A stretch of DNA of 64,000 nucleotides from Agapetus fuscipes (GCA_951799405.1 OX637336.1:19139479-19203478); one strand, 5' to 3'; shown: positions 30,486 to 41,995, counted from the stretch's first letter. The notes: generated from the sequence alone by a model not told the origin. A program made the numbers and translations.

Positions 30486-32840
30486 TAAGGTGGATCGAAA
30501 TCGTTTTTTTGGGAATTTCGATTTTGCGTTTTTGCCAAAAGCTGCTCTATATCAATACAAGCAATAAATTGTACTACCATTAGGTCGAAATATTTGATCT
30601 TATACTGCCCCAAAGACTCGAAAACTTAATAAAAATCATAAAAACTGCTATATACTAAAAAAAAATTTTTATTTATTAAGAAAAATATAATAGTAGTATA
30701 TTGAAGTTCAAATTTAAGTACACAGCATGATTTTCTATAAATGATAGAAAAAATACCCTTTTATGGCAAAAAAAATTAAAAAATGTCTATCAACAGAAGT
30801 CTAGATAAAAGTGATTTTAAGAGAATTGGTAATCTTTCTTTAAATTGAAAAAATGCATTATTTGTCGTGATTCCAGGTTTGTTTTAATAAATCTATCTCT
30901 TCTGATAAGACCGCAAACAGCAACTGAAGTTTTTGTTACAATTTTTACTAATCTTTCAGTGGCTAACGTGTAGCAAGAAAAATGGAAATGGCTTGATATT
31001 AGTTCGTCAACAAGCGGTGGATTTTCTTAACAACGTGATGTTAATTAACTGTTGTAACCATAACTGTTAACCATTTTGTAACAGGCGCCTTGGTCACATT
31101 ATTTTCGTGCCAGTTTATAAAGTTTTTTATAATTGTTTCCATCAAAATCAAGTTTTGGCCGATCGTAGTTCGAATTGTCAAAATTGTTTCCTGTCGCGTT
31201 TCAATATTCTTCACAAGGCTAGAACTCATAGAAAGGCTAAGCGAGTAAGATGTTTGTTGGGTAATTGAAATATCCATTTTTCTGTATAACAGGATGTATT
31301 ATCTGCTTTAAATTATCTGTCAAATATCGCGACAGCTAGATTGTCTTGTGTAAGTGCCTAGCACCATTAATACAATGTGGTTAGTTTTGATGTAAGACCA
31401 CATAAGAGCATCCGCTTTTATTTTATAATTGATAATATTAACAGCTTGTCAGAAGGCTAAAAAAAAAACATAAAGCCGTAGTATTCTGTGAGCCATCTTG
31501 AATGCACTAGTTTTCCAGGGTTTCTTTTTAATAAGCTTTGAGAACAATATCCAGACTTTATAGTTATTCTCCGTCTAAAAGGTACATCACATTGGATAGT
31601 TAGAAACGAGACTATTGGAAGCTCTTCACAACTTTTTAATACCTTTTCTATGGGTCCAGAGTAACTTTTTTGTCCACTTGTACAACCATCAATATATTCA
31701 AATAATTGGCGCGGCAGTTCGTTGGCATGGAGTTGACAAATACACCACTGCAGCGGTTTTACTAGATATTTTATGTACTGTGACCTTGCATCCTTAATTA
31801 GACTAATATGCTCCTGTACAATTATATTTCTCTTATGATTCACCATATTAAAGGTTTTATTTTTACGCCCATCAAAGTATAAACCCAAATCTTAGTAATC
31901 AGAATCAGTTGTGACACCGCTGAACTTAGTTCTCTGCTTTTCAGGGGCTCTTCTAATTTTATTTTGATCAAAAACTTTGGATGAATTGTTGCCAAAACAA
32001 GAGCAGCTTCAGTTTTATTGGAAATGACAAATTTATTCACAGGGTTTTCCAGTATGCCAAAATCAATAGTTTTTAATGAATATGAATACGAAGTTTGAAG
32101 TAGCGGTCTCTGAAGTGCTAGTTTTTCTATTACTGTTGAGACTGGTTGTTGAGAGACATCAGTTGATAGGTCAGACAGATTTGGCAATGAACTTGTAGCT
32201 TTTTCTTTGTATGGTTAATATTTCTGTTTCCGGTTCAGCTTTTTTTTAATTTCCCGCAGCAGTTTTCAAATCAACACTCCTTATGATCATTTATCTTTTG
32301 GTTTTTTGATCAATCAGAATATTTTTCAGTTATCGGTACTATAAGATGTTTTGCATAGTTAAATGAAGCCAATCTGTTGCATTAACACGCTTATATATCA
32401 AAAGTACACTTAAAAGATCTCTCGCAAATTTGTATGCGCAAAAAATATGAGTAGCGTACAACTATAGTCACATCTCTGAGAGCACCGAATGGGTGACGCG
32501 CGTCTGCGCGGAGTAACAAAGTTAGGGGGTGCCTCCACCCACCCCTCTCAAATTACAAGATACCAAACACGTAATAATAACTATTTCATTCATTTTAAAG
32601 AAACAAAATTATATTTCGTTTGATTTTATCCAATAATTAATTCTTAAGCACAGGGGTAAAAATGAGTAGTTTTATGTATTTTTGTAATTTTTCTGATGAC
32701 TTGGGGCAGTATAATTAATTAATATTTTGCTAAGGTTTTTTTTTATATCAGATACTCACCCCATAGAGCAACTTTTCTGCATAACGCAATTACGAAAAAA
32801 TGATATTTATTTTTTTCCATACATACAGCGATCCACCTTA
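30486..32840 (-). mobile_element. 2.36 kb DNA transposon with 8 bp TSD
   Basis: The ends are TAAGGTGGATCG (30486-30497) and its exact complement CGATCCACCTTA (32829-32840). Both are flanked by the identical octamer GTGAAGAG (30478-30485 and 32841-32848), a textbook 8 bp TSD. Inverted similarity continues inward: GCTGCTCTAT at 30541-30550 against ATAGAGCAAC at 32764-32773, and ATACTGCCCCAAAG at 30602-30615 against ACTTGGGGCAGTAT at 32699-32712. The interior carries a decayed minus-strand gene (30817-32215). An 8 bp TSD is found in hAT, P and a few other superfamilies; none can be assigned from this copy. Confidence 0.85.
30817..32215 (-). pseudogene. Decayed gene of an uncharacterised transposon-associated protein family
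   Basis: Reading on the minus strand across three frames: TNKTEAALVLATI-like start; GLYFDGRKNKTF (near 31888); EHISLIKDA; LQWCICQLHANELPRQLFEY; TSGQKSYSGPIEKVLKSCE; SLLKRNPGKLVHSRWLT; NFINWHENNVTKAPVT; CYTLATERLVKIVTKTSVAV; RRDRFIKTNLESRQ; stop at 30817-30819. This motif order matches a family of long, uncharacterised predicted proteins seen repeatedly in arthropod and cnidarian genomes (recalled from general knowledge, not looked up). Between KYLVK and PLQW the expected central part appears deleted, and there are several frameshifts, so the gene is dead. Its position inside TIRs with an 8 bp TSD suggests that the family is a transposase or an accessory of one; that role is inferred. Confidence 0.65.
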
Positions 32841-32850
32841 GTGAAGAGTG

Positions 32851-33052
32851 TATTTTTTTTATTTTTATTTATTTATAATAAACGGCTGAAGCCTTTTACA
32901 TTTTTAGATTAACAGAGGTAGTACAGAAGTTTGTTGCTTACAAATTGTATAAATATTATGATTATTACAAGATACATATTATGAATATAAAAAGATTAAA
33001 AATAAATGTATAAAAATAAGTGATCAGTAAGAAAAGAGAAATTAAACATAAA
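32851..33052 (-). mobile_element. LINE 3' UTR and tail (second RT element)
   Basis: Minus-strand continuation of the RT frame, ending GGCTTCAGCCGTTTATTATA then AAATAAATAAAAATAAA. The GGCTTCAGCC hairpin before the tail parallels that of the first RT element. The tail begins two bases after the right TSD of the DNA transposon. Confidence 0.7.
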
Positions 33053-35090
33053 TCAAGAAGAATTACATGATAAAACAGACTTTAATGAATTTCTATAAAT
33101 TCCGATGGACATACCAAAAATATCTATATCATCATTGGTTAGATAATCATTACCGAGTCGATGAAGCCGATATATCATAGAATGCATTATAAATGTTTTT
33201 GTTGCAACGTCGCAGTGGAATATATTTCGACTTCTTGTTCGACTCGGTATGTGTAGATTAATGACATTCAATAATTCAGGGCTGTCCACCAATGAATTAA
33301 CAACTTTATACAAAAAAAATAAATCATGAAATATTCTGCGATTTTGTAAAGTTTCAAGATTCAAAAAATTTAACAAAAAACTATAGTTCAAGTCATCAAA
33401 ACGAATATTTAATTTAAAATTTACAAATCTTAAAAATCTTTTTTGGATACGCTCTATAGCATCACAATGAAGTTTGTACCCGGGAGACCAAATGTATGAG
33501 TTGTATTCAAGTTGGCTGCGTACAAGGGAAATATAAAGCTGTTTGATGGCTAATATGTTCGAGAAATCTTTCACAGTGCGACAGACAAAACCCAGGGTCT
33601 TAGTGGCCCTATTTGTTATAAATGCAATATGTTGTCGGAACGATAAATGGCAGTCAAAGATTATGCCTAAATCTCGAATTAGTTCAACCGATTCAAGGGA
33701 ACTATTGTTTAGGCAATAATTATATATTATTTTATCTTTATTTCTACCAAATCTTATAACTTGGCATTTATTGTCATTCATAAACAGTCTATTGTGTGCA
33801 CACCACATGGACATTCGATTTAAATTATTCTGAACCAACAGACAGTCAGAAACGTCATTTATAGCTTTGTATAGTTTGATGTCATCGGCAAAAAGTAAGA
33901 ATTCAATGTCAAACAGCACATCTGTGATATCATTAATAAAGATAAGGAACAAAATTGGGCCAAAATGACTTCCTTGCGGAAGACCACTTTTAGCAGGGAA
34001 GGGCTTTGATAGGGTTTCCCCCACCTTTACTCTCAAAGAACGCTCGACAAGATAACTCGACAGCCACTGCAAAAGTTGATTTTTTATACCAAACCTTGAC
34101 AATTTTTGTATTAAAATTGAGTGGCATACCTTGTCAAACGCCTTTGAAAAGTCGGTGTAAACACTGTCCACCTGGTACCCGGCTGCAAGATTATTGGCTA
34201 GATAGTTTTGGTAAATTGCCAAATTTGTCCCTGTGGATCTTCCTGGTAAAAAACCATGTTGCTTAGTAGAAATACATTTAGAAATTTCCGGAAAAATCTG
34301 GTCCAAAACTAATGATTCGAATAATTTGGCTAAAATTGATTGAATACAAATAGGTCTATAATTTTCAATATTGGACTTATCATCTTTTTTGTGAATGGGT
34401 CTAATGTGACCGTTTTTCCAGACATTAGGATAGTGACCTTGGCTGAGCGATTTGTTGAAAATTGTCGTCAAAGGAGAAGCTAGGGCAGAGGCACAATTGA
34501 TAAGAAATAAGGGAGGGATTTTATCGGGACCAGCGCCTTTTCTCACATCTAAATTGGATATCTTGTTTAGCACAGTGTTGTAAGATAAACTACATTCAGT
34601 CAAATTTAATGGTGTTGAGTCTTCTTTTAATGGTGTATCGTTTATCAAGTTCGAGTCCTCAACATACACTTCACTAAAGAATCTAGCAAACAAGTTAGCA
34701 ATGTCATTGTGATTATCAGCCATCGTCTTGTTCAGAAACATTTTATTTGGACATTCTTGATTGTCATTGCTCAGTTTTCTTTTAAACCTCCAGAGCGATT
34801 TAGTGTCGACGGTTGTATCTTGTATATTTTGTATAAAGTTAAGGTAACATTTTTTTGATTGCACCTTACAATCATTTCTTAGGGCAGAAAACTTCAAATA
34901 ATCATCAGTTTCCCCTGTAATTTTGAATCTTCTGTGTGCTATTTTTTTCTCAGATATAGTCTTTATCAAATCAGCAGTGAACCACGATGGGTACGTTGTT
35001 GTTTTGTATTCATTATAAGGAATGTATAGATTTATAGTTTCATTTACAATTTCATAAAAGCGGGTAACCATTAATTCAACATTATTATTT
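33053..35090 (-). CDS. Non-LTR retrotransposon ORF2, reverse transcriptase (5' end cut by an LTR)
   Basis: Open frame of about 679 LINE codons on the minus strand. It continues open into the LTR for another 72 codons, but those (35091-35308) are antisense LTR sequence and not part of the protein. RT landmarks, counted in LINE residues: HIRPIHKKDD..ENYRPI (about 228-247), KQHGFLPGRST (277-287), VYTDFSKAFDKV (310-321), SGLPQGSHFGPILF (368-381), and FLLFADDIKLY (397-407, FADD catalytic pair). The C-terminal region has QLEYNSYIWSPGY. It is clearly related to the element at 5432-7384 (same motif spacing, same GLPQGSH/GVPQGSH variant, same tail hairpin) but well diverged. The endonuclease domain is absent. 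No stop codon interrupts the RT. Confidence 0.85.
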
Positions 35091-35470
35091 TGTATATAAG
35101 TAGGATTAATTATTATAAGTACATAGGGTAAAGAGATATTGAAATTTATGTACTGGAAGCTTGTAGAAGACCGTCGTTCTGGAAGCTTCCAGCAAAATTG
35201 GCTTCTAGTAACTACTATCCCAGGAATATAAAAAGGCGCAAACGGCTTGCAGCAGTCAGTCTTTATACGACAGCCTTCTTCTGAACGCGAAAGGCAGTGT
35301 AAGTGCACACCAACAAACTGTGAAATAAATGTAAATTGTCAAACCATAAATGTGAATTGTTAAAAAGAAATATAAATTATTAAATAAATCTTATTGTAAA
35401 ATAAATATCCTGTAAAGAAGACCAGTTTATTTATTTATTTGAAGACTATTTGAACCCTAAAAACAAAACA
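35091..35470 (+). mobile_element. Solo LTR with ATTT target duplication, inserted in the LINE
   Basis: Starts TGTATATAAG and ends AAAACAAAACA. The perfect 4 bp duplication ATTT lies on both sides (35087-35090 and 35471-35474). Promoter-like AATATAAAAAGGCGC near 35227, AATAAA signals near 35320-35400, and an end (AAGAAGACCAG..GAAC) shared with the type A LTRs at 387 and 37416. Solo LTRs of this kind are left by recombination between the two LTRs of a Ty3-like element. Confidence 0.9.
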
Positions 35471-35496
35471 ATTTGTAATATTTTTTAGTGTTGATC

Positions 35497-36010
35497 TGTT
35501 AACACAGTGAAAGTCCATTTTTATAAATATTTAAAAATATAAATGGTTAAACATTGTTTTAATTCACTTTATTTTATTTGTTTATGCTCGAATATTTTCG
35601 CCTAATGAGGCATCTTCAAGAGCAGAATGGTTACAAATATATTTTTATAAAATAATTTTCAAAACAACCTATGTTTCACCAATATTGCAATAATTTTGTT
35701 TTTTATTTGTTATTATTATTATTTTTATTTAACTAACATATTTTATTTTTATTGTATTAAATTTTTTAATTTCATTATACCTAACACTAATGCATTTTTG
35801 AATCTTAAAATTTTTGTCTATGAATTTTGCTTTTGTTTTGAAAAAAAGTTGTTTTGAAAATTGTTTTGAAAATTATTTTATAAAAATATATTTGTAACCA
35901 TTCTGCTCTTGAAGATGCCTCATTAGGCGAAAATATTCGAGCATAAACAAATAAAATAAAGTGAATTAAAACAATGTTTAACCATTTATATTTTTAAATA
36001 TTTATAAAAC
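35497..36010. mobile_element. Foldback FB-1, long copy
   Basis: Starts AACACAGTGAAAGTCCATTT as at 17613. Left arm 35519-35665 and right arm about 35860-36009 are inverted copies of about 150 bp. Each contains TTAAACATTGTTTTAATTCA, TTTATGCTCGAATATTTTCG, a CCTAATGAGG loop and AAGAGCAGAATGGTTAC. The centre is AT-rich without coding. Confidence 0.85.
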
Positions 36011-36775
36011 AATATGTATTTGCCATTTTGATGTCCGCGGGCCGCGTCCTTAACATATCTGAACTAGTTGGTCCATTTCTAATTATTATAAACATTAATT
36101 TAAATCAATTGTTTGTATACAAATAAGAGCAATCCATTTGGATCATCAGACACAAGTACAGCACAATGGTATTATTGTTTCAAGCAACACTCAGCCAGAG
36201 TAGGTACTACTCGCAAATCAAAGCAACCCCTTCAAGTCCTGGGGGGTCACGGCCTTGGGGTGGCATCTCACCTCCCTCAGTGTGACCCTAAGGGGTGAGT
36301 GGTACAAGTGGTCAGTGGGTAGCGGTTTAAGACAGTCATAACTGGTAAGTAGCAAGTGGAAGTCGTAAAATTGTATTTGCCTTTAAATTGTATAGGTAAT
36401 TGGTTTAAAATGGTCTACGCTGGTTCGAATATCGGAATCAGAAAGGATGGTAGAGAATAGAGGAATCCTGGGCAAAAGTGGAGAGGACTACAACTCGCAG
36501 AAATCAAACTCGATGTATTTTCAACACGCCATTTATTTGGCTCACTGCCGCAAACACATGTTGACAGGTTGATGGTCAAAGCACAAGATAAAGTTGTACA
36601 ACTAAAAAAATGACATAAGACGTCAGACGAGTCTTCTTCCTCTTTTATTTTTTTGGTTGTTAGACAAAATGATATCAGACGTCAGAATTGTCTTCTTCTT
36701 CTAATATTAGTTGTCATATTAAATTCAGACCAGTAATGCTTATTCCATTGCAACAAAAAGTAGACGAATAAATTT
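36011..36775. other. Unassigned stretch
   Basis: About 765 bp of ordinary composition (36100-36420 is less AT-rich). No recognised coding motif or repeat. Confidence 0.4.
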
Positions 36776-37126
36776 TGTTAGGAATATGTAAATGTGTAAT
36801 TTGTTTGTCTTTCGATAAAGATTGTGAAGTCTTTCTAGAAATAGATTGATATTAGGTAGTTGTATTATTTATATTTGATGTTTGTATTGGTCGAGATTGC
36901 TCGAGTATTCTAGTAAAGTCTCGCGTGTGCCGATTCCCAATGATTCGAGAGTAATCCTTATTCTTGCTAGAAATTAAGGGCCAAATCTCTCTGCAGTCAG
37001 AGAAGTCAAGCGACCGTTGCATTTTGTAGGTGTAAAGTTGACTCTGTATTTGAACCGATTCTGAAATAAATTGGGCAAAATAATAATCGAAATTTTAATT
37101 TAATTGAACCCGGTGAAATCATAACA
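36776..37126 (+). mobile_element. Solo LTR, type C
   Basis: TGTTAGGAATATG start, ATTGCTCGAGTATTCTAGTA, AAAGTCTCGCGTGTGCC, GAAATAAATTGGGC, end AACCCGGTGAAATCATAACA. Paired with 45674-46088 and, in reverse, 49966-50225. No clear TSD. Confidence 0.7.
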
Positions 37127-37177
37127 ATACTATTTCAATTTTTATACTACACAAATATCGGAAATCGTTGTTGAAAA

Positions 37178-37411
37178 GATATAATATTTCATTTAATATT
37201 CACATAACATGCATTCCCGTAAGCAGACTCGTATAAGTTTGTGCTTAAACATGCTGTATGTGGACTTATAACATCAAAAAAAAAACAGTCTCAATTTTAC
37301 GTTAACTCTGAAATTATCGCTGACCTTCCCTGAAACAGGGGTGACATTGGCAAGGTGAACAAATTTTACAATTGTTGTTGCCTGTGTTGACAGCCTCACA
37401 CCAACCTATAG
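37178..37411 (-). repeat. RTE-tail repeat, cut by an LTR
   Basis: Reverse copy: CATGCATTCCCGTAAGCAGA, CTTCCCTGAAACAGGGGTG, GACAGCCTCACACCAACCTA. Its last bases (TATAG) meet the GTAC duplication of the LTR at 37416. Confidence 0.75.
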
Positions 37412-37415
37412 GTAC

Positions 37416-37771
37416 TGTTACGATTTTTGGGGTTCGAAAGTCTTTCAATTAACAACACTGGTCTTCTTTTACAGTGCTTTATTGTACACTTTTAAATTTA
37501 TTTTAACAAAGACAGTCTCGATTATTCCATTACACTGGTTTTAGTTCACTGGTCAAATTTGTTCGCTGTATGGGTGAAGCTCACAGATCACTGACTCTAG
37601 TGCAAGCAACAAGCGTCTTATATACTCTTCACAACAGTATTTTCTAGAAACTATATTCGTTAGACAGTTCCAGAATTAAGGAAAGATTCAAGAAGGTACG
37701 TAGTAATCATTATTTCTCGACGCTTCAAAGCTACAAAGCTATGACTAATACCTAAACTTATTTACATAACA
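37416..37771 (-). mobile_element. Solo LTR, type A, with GTAC target duplication
   Basis: Read on the minus strand it starts TGTTATGTAAATAAG and ends CCCCAAAAATCGTAACA. GTAC is present on both sides (37412-37415 and 37772-37775). TATA box as TATATAAGACGC (minus strand, near 37619) and AATAAA near 37480. Matches 472-889 closely. Confidence 0.9.
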
Positions 37772-37780
37772 GTACGTTTA

Positions 37781-37894
37781 GGAACTAAAAGGCAGGTACG
37801 AAATGCTGGTCCTCTTTTGCGAAATGACCTACCGCACGAGCTGAGAGCTGGCAGAGTGCAAAATTTTTATCAGGGTCATTCACAACACGTTTGA
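37781..37894 (+). pseudogene. Possible LINE ORF2 C-terminal scrap
   Basis: Open to the TGA at 37892: TKRQVRNAGPLLRNDLPHEL then RAGRVQNFYQ. The GP-LL-R-N-LP-ELR pattern followed by F-Q resembles the usual C-terminal end of CR1-like LINE RTs (GP.LWN.LP..LR). Short and diverged, so tentative. Confidence 0.35.
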
Positions 37895-38139
37895 TCAACA
37901 AAGCTGATTTATAGATCATCGTTTTTTTGATTGAAAATATTCACGTAAGGTAGTGGGTGAGCCATGGATTTGCTGTGTGTGGATAACACCAAATGAGTCA
38001 AATTAAGGAGTGTTTGTATTGTAGAGTTCTCTGTTTTTCAACCAATAATTATATCGCTTTGACTTTGAGGTCTTGGGGTAGAGAGGAAGTATCTCAAGGG
38101 GGGGGAGGGGTGAGATGCACCCCTGACGTTGCAAGGGAT
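37895..38139. other. Unassigned stretch with G-run
   Basis: AAGGGGGGGGAGGGGTGAGA (38097-38116) is a G-rich run. No gene called. Confidence 0.35.
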
Positions 38140-38580
38140 GGGGACTCGGATCTGAAACAGCGGTCGATACAGATGTGTTTTTTCGTTTCCAAAACACTAA
38201 AAATAATTAATTTCATTTTCTAATTTTTTAATAAACTCGGGACTCGGATTTTGAACTGCGGTCGATACAGATGTGTTTTCGTTTTCTCTAAGCACTAAAA
38301 ATAAATAAATTTTTGATTTTCTAATTTTTTAATAAACTCGGGACTTCGATCTTGAACGGCGGTCGATACAGATGTGTTTTTCGTTTTCTAAACACTAAAA
38401 ATAATTAATTTCATTTCCTAATTTTTTAATAAACTCGGGACTCGGATTTTGACTGGCGATCGAGACAGATGTGTTTTTCGTTTTCTAAACACTAAAAATA
38501 ATTAATTTCATTTCCTAATTTTTTAATAAACTCGGGAGTTCGATTTCAGCTAGCGGTCGATACGGGTGTCTTTTGTTTCA
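38140..38580 (+). repeat. Tandem repeat, period 97-101 bp, about 4.3 copies
   Basis: GGTCGATACAGATGTGTTTT marks units near 38162, 38260, 38361, 38457 and 38555. Each is followed by CGTTTTCTAAACACTAAAAA and AATTTTTTAATAAACTCGGG. Confidence 0.9.
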
Positions 38581-40340
38581 AAGCTTGATAATATATTCAT
38601 TTCGATTTTCTAAATAATAAAAATATTTCATAAATAAAGGAACATTAATCAACAAAACTTTGAATACGCATCTATTGAACTTGAAATTTAAATAATAACT
38701 TTTATAAATATTAAGCGCGTAAATTCTATTGATTTAATTTGGCATTATTATTGTGGGGTGAAAAGTGCAGTGGTTATATTTCTTATTGGGATCCGGCATT
38801 TCATTATTTAAAATTAAAGCGGCTATTTACGTTTAAAACAGAGTTGTTCCTGAGCTGTTTTCCTAGGCTGAGTTTTCTTTGATTATACTAACAGATTAAC
38901 TAAAAATCTACTAAACTAAAACTAAATTTCATTGAACATGTTACTTTATTTCATTTTTATGTTGGTGTTTTCTTTCAGAGTTTCTTATCGCTGTGTACTT
39001 GGTTATAAATATTTACTTTCAGGGATTCATCGACTTACCTGTGCGGGGGAAAGATTTTCCTACTTATTTTCTTATCGATGCATAATTGTTAATTATGGGT
39101 TTATTTCAGAGATTCACTTACTTAACTAAGCGGAGGGAGGTTTTCTTCTTATTTTCAACAAAGTAATTATCTACTGTCGCTGTCATTTATGTACTAACGC
39201 AACACACACACACCACTATTGACATTTTGAATTAAATTAGATTCTCTCTCTTGCTGGAATTCTGCAATGTTATATTGAATTAAGAAATGTTTGGTTCGCT
39301 TGCATTCGAGATATACTGATTCCTGAAGTCAGCCGTTCCCAATGTCGTTTCCTTACCGAATGGTCCTTCCTGAAATTTCCCTTGTTGTGGAAAACGGTTG
39401 AACGAGTTGTCCGGTGGGTAGTGTATCGCATAGGTTTGCAAGATGATGGGACCTTTTGTCGTAGTTTATAAATGTGGGTCTGGTGTTGAACGTTCCACAG
39501 TCACGGGAAGACCCTAGTTTCAGGAAAATTCCTGGAAAACTATAACATTCAATGCAGAATTACCTAATCACTCTTACACATTACGGAATGCTGCTCTCCT
39601 TGAGGTGGTGAGAATGAAAGAATGATTATGAAGAATTTGCATGCTGCATGAATTACCTATAAGTAAGGCCTGAAAGTAAGCCATCTGAAGGTGAAAATGT
39701 ATTCCAAACACACCACTACACATCCATCATACTAGGGGTTGGCCAAGCTAGTAAAATACAAATTTCACAAATAAATTATAAACAAACAACTCTGCAGTAT
39801 GTGCTGAAGCTGAAATGCCTGCAATCTCATATCGAGATACACAAAGAATAACGCAGATGTACCTAATGCAGTTGAATATGAAAACCGCTGAGTGACCTTG
39901 GTCATAATATGTTCCTGATCACAACAAAGTTCCTGAAAATTGGCAGCAGGCCTCTGGCCAAATACAACCGGATATGTTCCTGACCTTCTGATCGCAACGA
40001 GAGTTCCTGAAATGATCTGGGCTCACTCAGCTGGATTAATGTTCCATGATCTCTGATCATATATACTTGGAGTTTGCTTGGAGCCAACATTATTGCAGTA
40101 ACTTGTAGCTGAACACACACAATCCAGACTAACCTTCCTGTCCCGTGGTTTTTTGCAGCAAAAGATTACCATACGGAGAAGATGGGTAGAGTACAAGGGG
40201 ATTGGAGGAGGTACTTACAAGGCCGTTGGGGCCATTTGCCATGATTAATTAGAGTCACTTAATCGACGAGGGTGTCGAAATCTTAGATTCACGCCGCGTG
40301 TATCCGAATCCTTTCCTTGAAATAACTAATAAAGGTCCAT
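38581..40340. other. Long stretch without recognised repeats
   Basis: Contains a degenerate 80-90 bp duplication (38977-39165, units around TTCAGAGATTCACTTACTTA) and several GTTCCTGATC-like pieces at 39910-40060. The poly-pyrimidine acceptor TTTTTTGCAG at 40150-40159, followed by a GAG/GTACTT donor at 40208-40213, could bracket a 51 bp exon. It is not frame-compatible with the next candidate exon, so it is not called. Confidence 0.35.
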
Positions 40341-40347
40341 TTTGCAG

Positions 40348-40426
40348 TGCCTTTCAGATGACCGGTGGTCACAGAAAGATGCTGTAAAAGCCATGAACCT
40401 ATTAATTTACAGGTGGACGCGCAAAG
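40348..40426 (+). other. Candidate internal exon (79 bp)
   Basis: A branch-point-like ATAACTAAT (40322-40330) and acceptor TTTTGCAG precede it, and a consensus donor AAAG/GTAAGA follows it. Only one of the three frames is open; it encodes CLSDDRWSQKDAVKAM and then NLLIYRWTRKG. The composition is less AT-rich than around it. I do not recognise the protein family. It could be chance. Confidence 0.3.
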
Positions 40427-41896
40427 GTAAGAATTACAACAAAGAAGAGATCGCCTTGCATGTAATTACTTTCACTAACAAACTAAAACCTAACTGCCTT
40501 TCATCTCGCAATTTTTATGTCATTTATGTTTTATCTGAAAATGATTTCGACTACCTTATATTCCAATTAATTAAACTCGCACACATTAAGACCGTTCCGT
40601 AATTAATAACGCTTAAATCTCGTCGCCTAAAAAAATAATTGTAGTTCTTACTACCTCATCTTTGATCGCGTAAACGCAAAATCAATACTCGTTATAATCT
40701 TATAAAAAGGTAGAAATGTATGAGGGGTACACCTCCCAAAAAGTACTTGGGTTTGCCACTAGAGTAGATTTTGAAACGGTAAAACAAAAAAATAACACAA
40801 CGTTCTGTTTCATTATCTTCCACACGACGAGGAGTCCTACCCTTAGCTAGATGATCACATAATAATTGGCCAAAAATAATTACTACCTCGGAAGGGGTAG
40901 ATTGCTCTTCCAGCAACTGAAACTGAAGGGTGGAAAAGAATCGAAGCAGCCTAGTGCTATTCCTTCAAAGAAGGTTTGTTGCACTTGAATCCTGGTGACT
41001 CCAGGGTATTCTCCTGCACATTCGATCGCTCCACCTTCTAACTTAGGAGGAAAAATCCCTCTTTCGTGCTTTTCTCTTTCGACTCTTCGTTCGTTCCCTC
41101 CGACCCCTTCTTCTTCGGCAGGGGGGGGAACATTACAGTATAAAGAAAATGCTATAGCTTTGCAGTGCCCTTGCAGTGGATTCAAATAACGACACTTAAT
41201 TTTTTTTTTATCAACTTATGTACATATTTTGTTACTGTCCTTGTGTGAACTCGTTTTCACTAAGGCTGTGTAATGAACGACCACTTAGTCGCTGTAATTA
41301 TCCTGGTCGCCTTAAAAAGAGTTTAATATTAAAATAAAGCAACCTCCATAACACTAATTGGAGCTGCGAGAAATGATTTGTGAAGGAATTCAAACCGAGA
41401 TTGCTATTTATCGCATTTCACAAGTATTGTATCTGATACAATGGTGAAATTTTCCATTGAACAATTTTGTAAGTAAGTACATACTTGCAAGGAAATGATA
41501 TTCTAAATGAATTGCGTTTTATCAATGAATATATTTTTTTTTATTGTTATTTGAACGAATTATTTTACTGACTTTGTATGAAATTACGCTCATTTTATGA
41601 ATTGCAAAAAAAAAGCAGAGCTGATCTTTCAGATAGCAATCCAATAACTCAAGAGATAATAAATTTTCGAAAGATTTTTACTGCGAAAGTCTGTTATTAT
41701 TTTTTATGTAAAAAAAAAAAAACTACTTGGTTTTATGCAAAGATGGTGGTTCGCCGAAAATGTTAGCGAATCAAAAAATAACATTAAAAGAGGAATAAAA
41801 CAAAGTCTTTTTTTATTTATTTATAAAAAATAAAAAAGCCTTTCAACAGAAAATACCTACACATTCCTAATCTACCCAATTACCAATTGAGGCAAC
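40427..41896. other. Unassigned stretch
   Basis: 40880-41190 is GC-richer and open on both strands (100 codons minus, 64 plus), with a CCCCCCCTGCCGAAGAAG run; no family recognised. The rest is AT-rich. At 41805-41860 TTTTTTTATTTATTTATAAA then AAAGCCTTTCAAC resembles the tail of the RT LINEs (a possible small 3' scrap). Confidence 0.35.
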
Positions 41897-41904
41897 ATTC
41901 TTTA

Positions 41905-41995
41905 AGGCGTGTTATAAAGCTAAATCTGCCGTTTTTGTTTCTTACACTTTATGGTCTTAGAAAAATAGTTACAGTAATGAAAAAAATCGAGCATG
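41905..41995 (+). mobile_element. Fragment of the CNG-TSD hairpin MITE
   Basis: AAATCTGCCGTTTTTGTTTC then TTACACTTTATGGTCTTAG, AGTTACAGTAATGAA: the central part of 46906-47135 with its right half lost. Confidence 0.65.

Noticed and set aside
35091..35308. N-terminal 72 residues of the long RT frame
   Set aside because: They are antisense translation of a solo LTR.
38003..38223. Open frames on both strands
   Set aside because: They overlap a G-run and the start of a 97 bp tandem array, and no protein family is recognisable.
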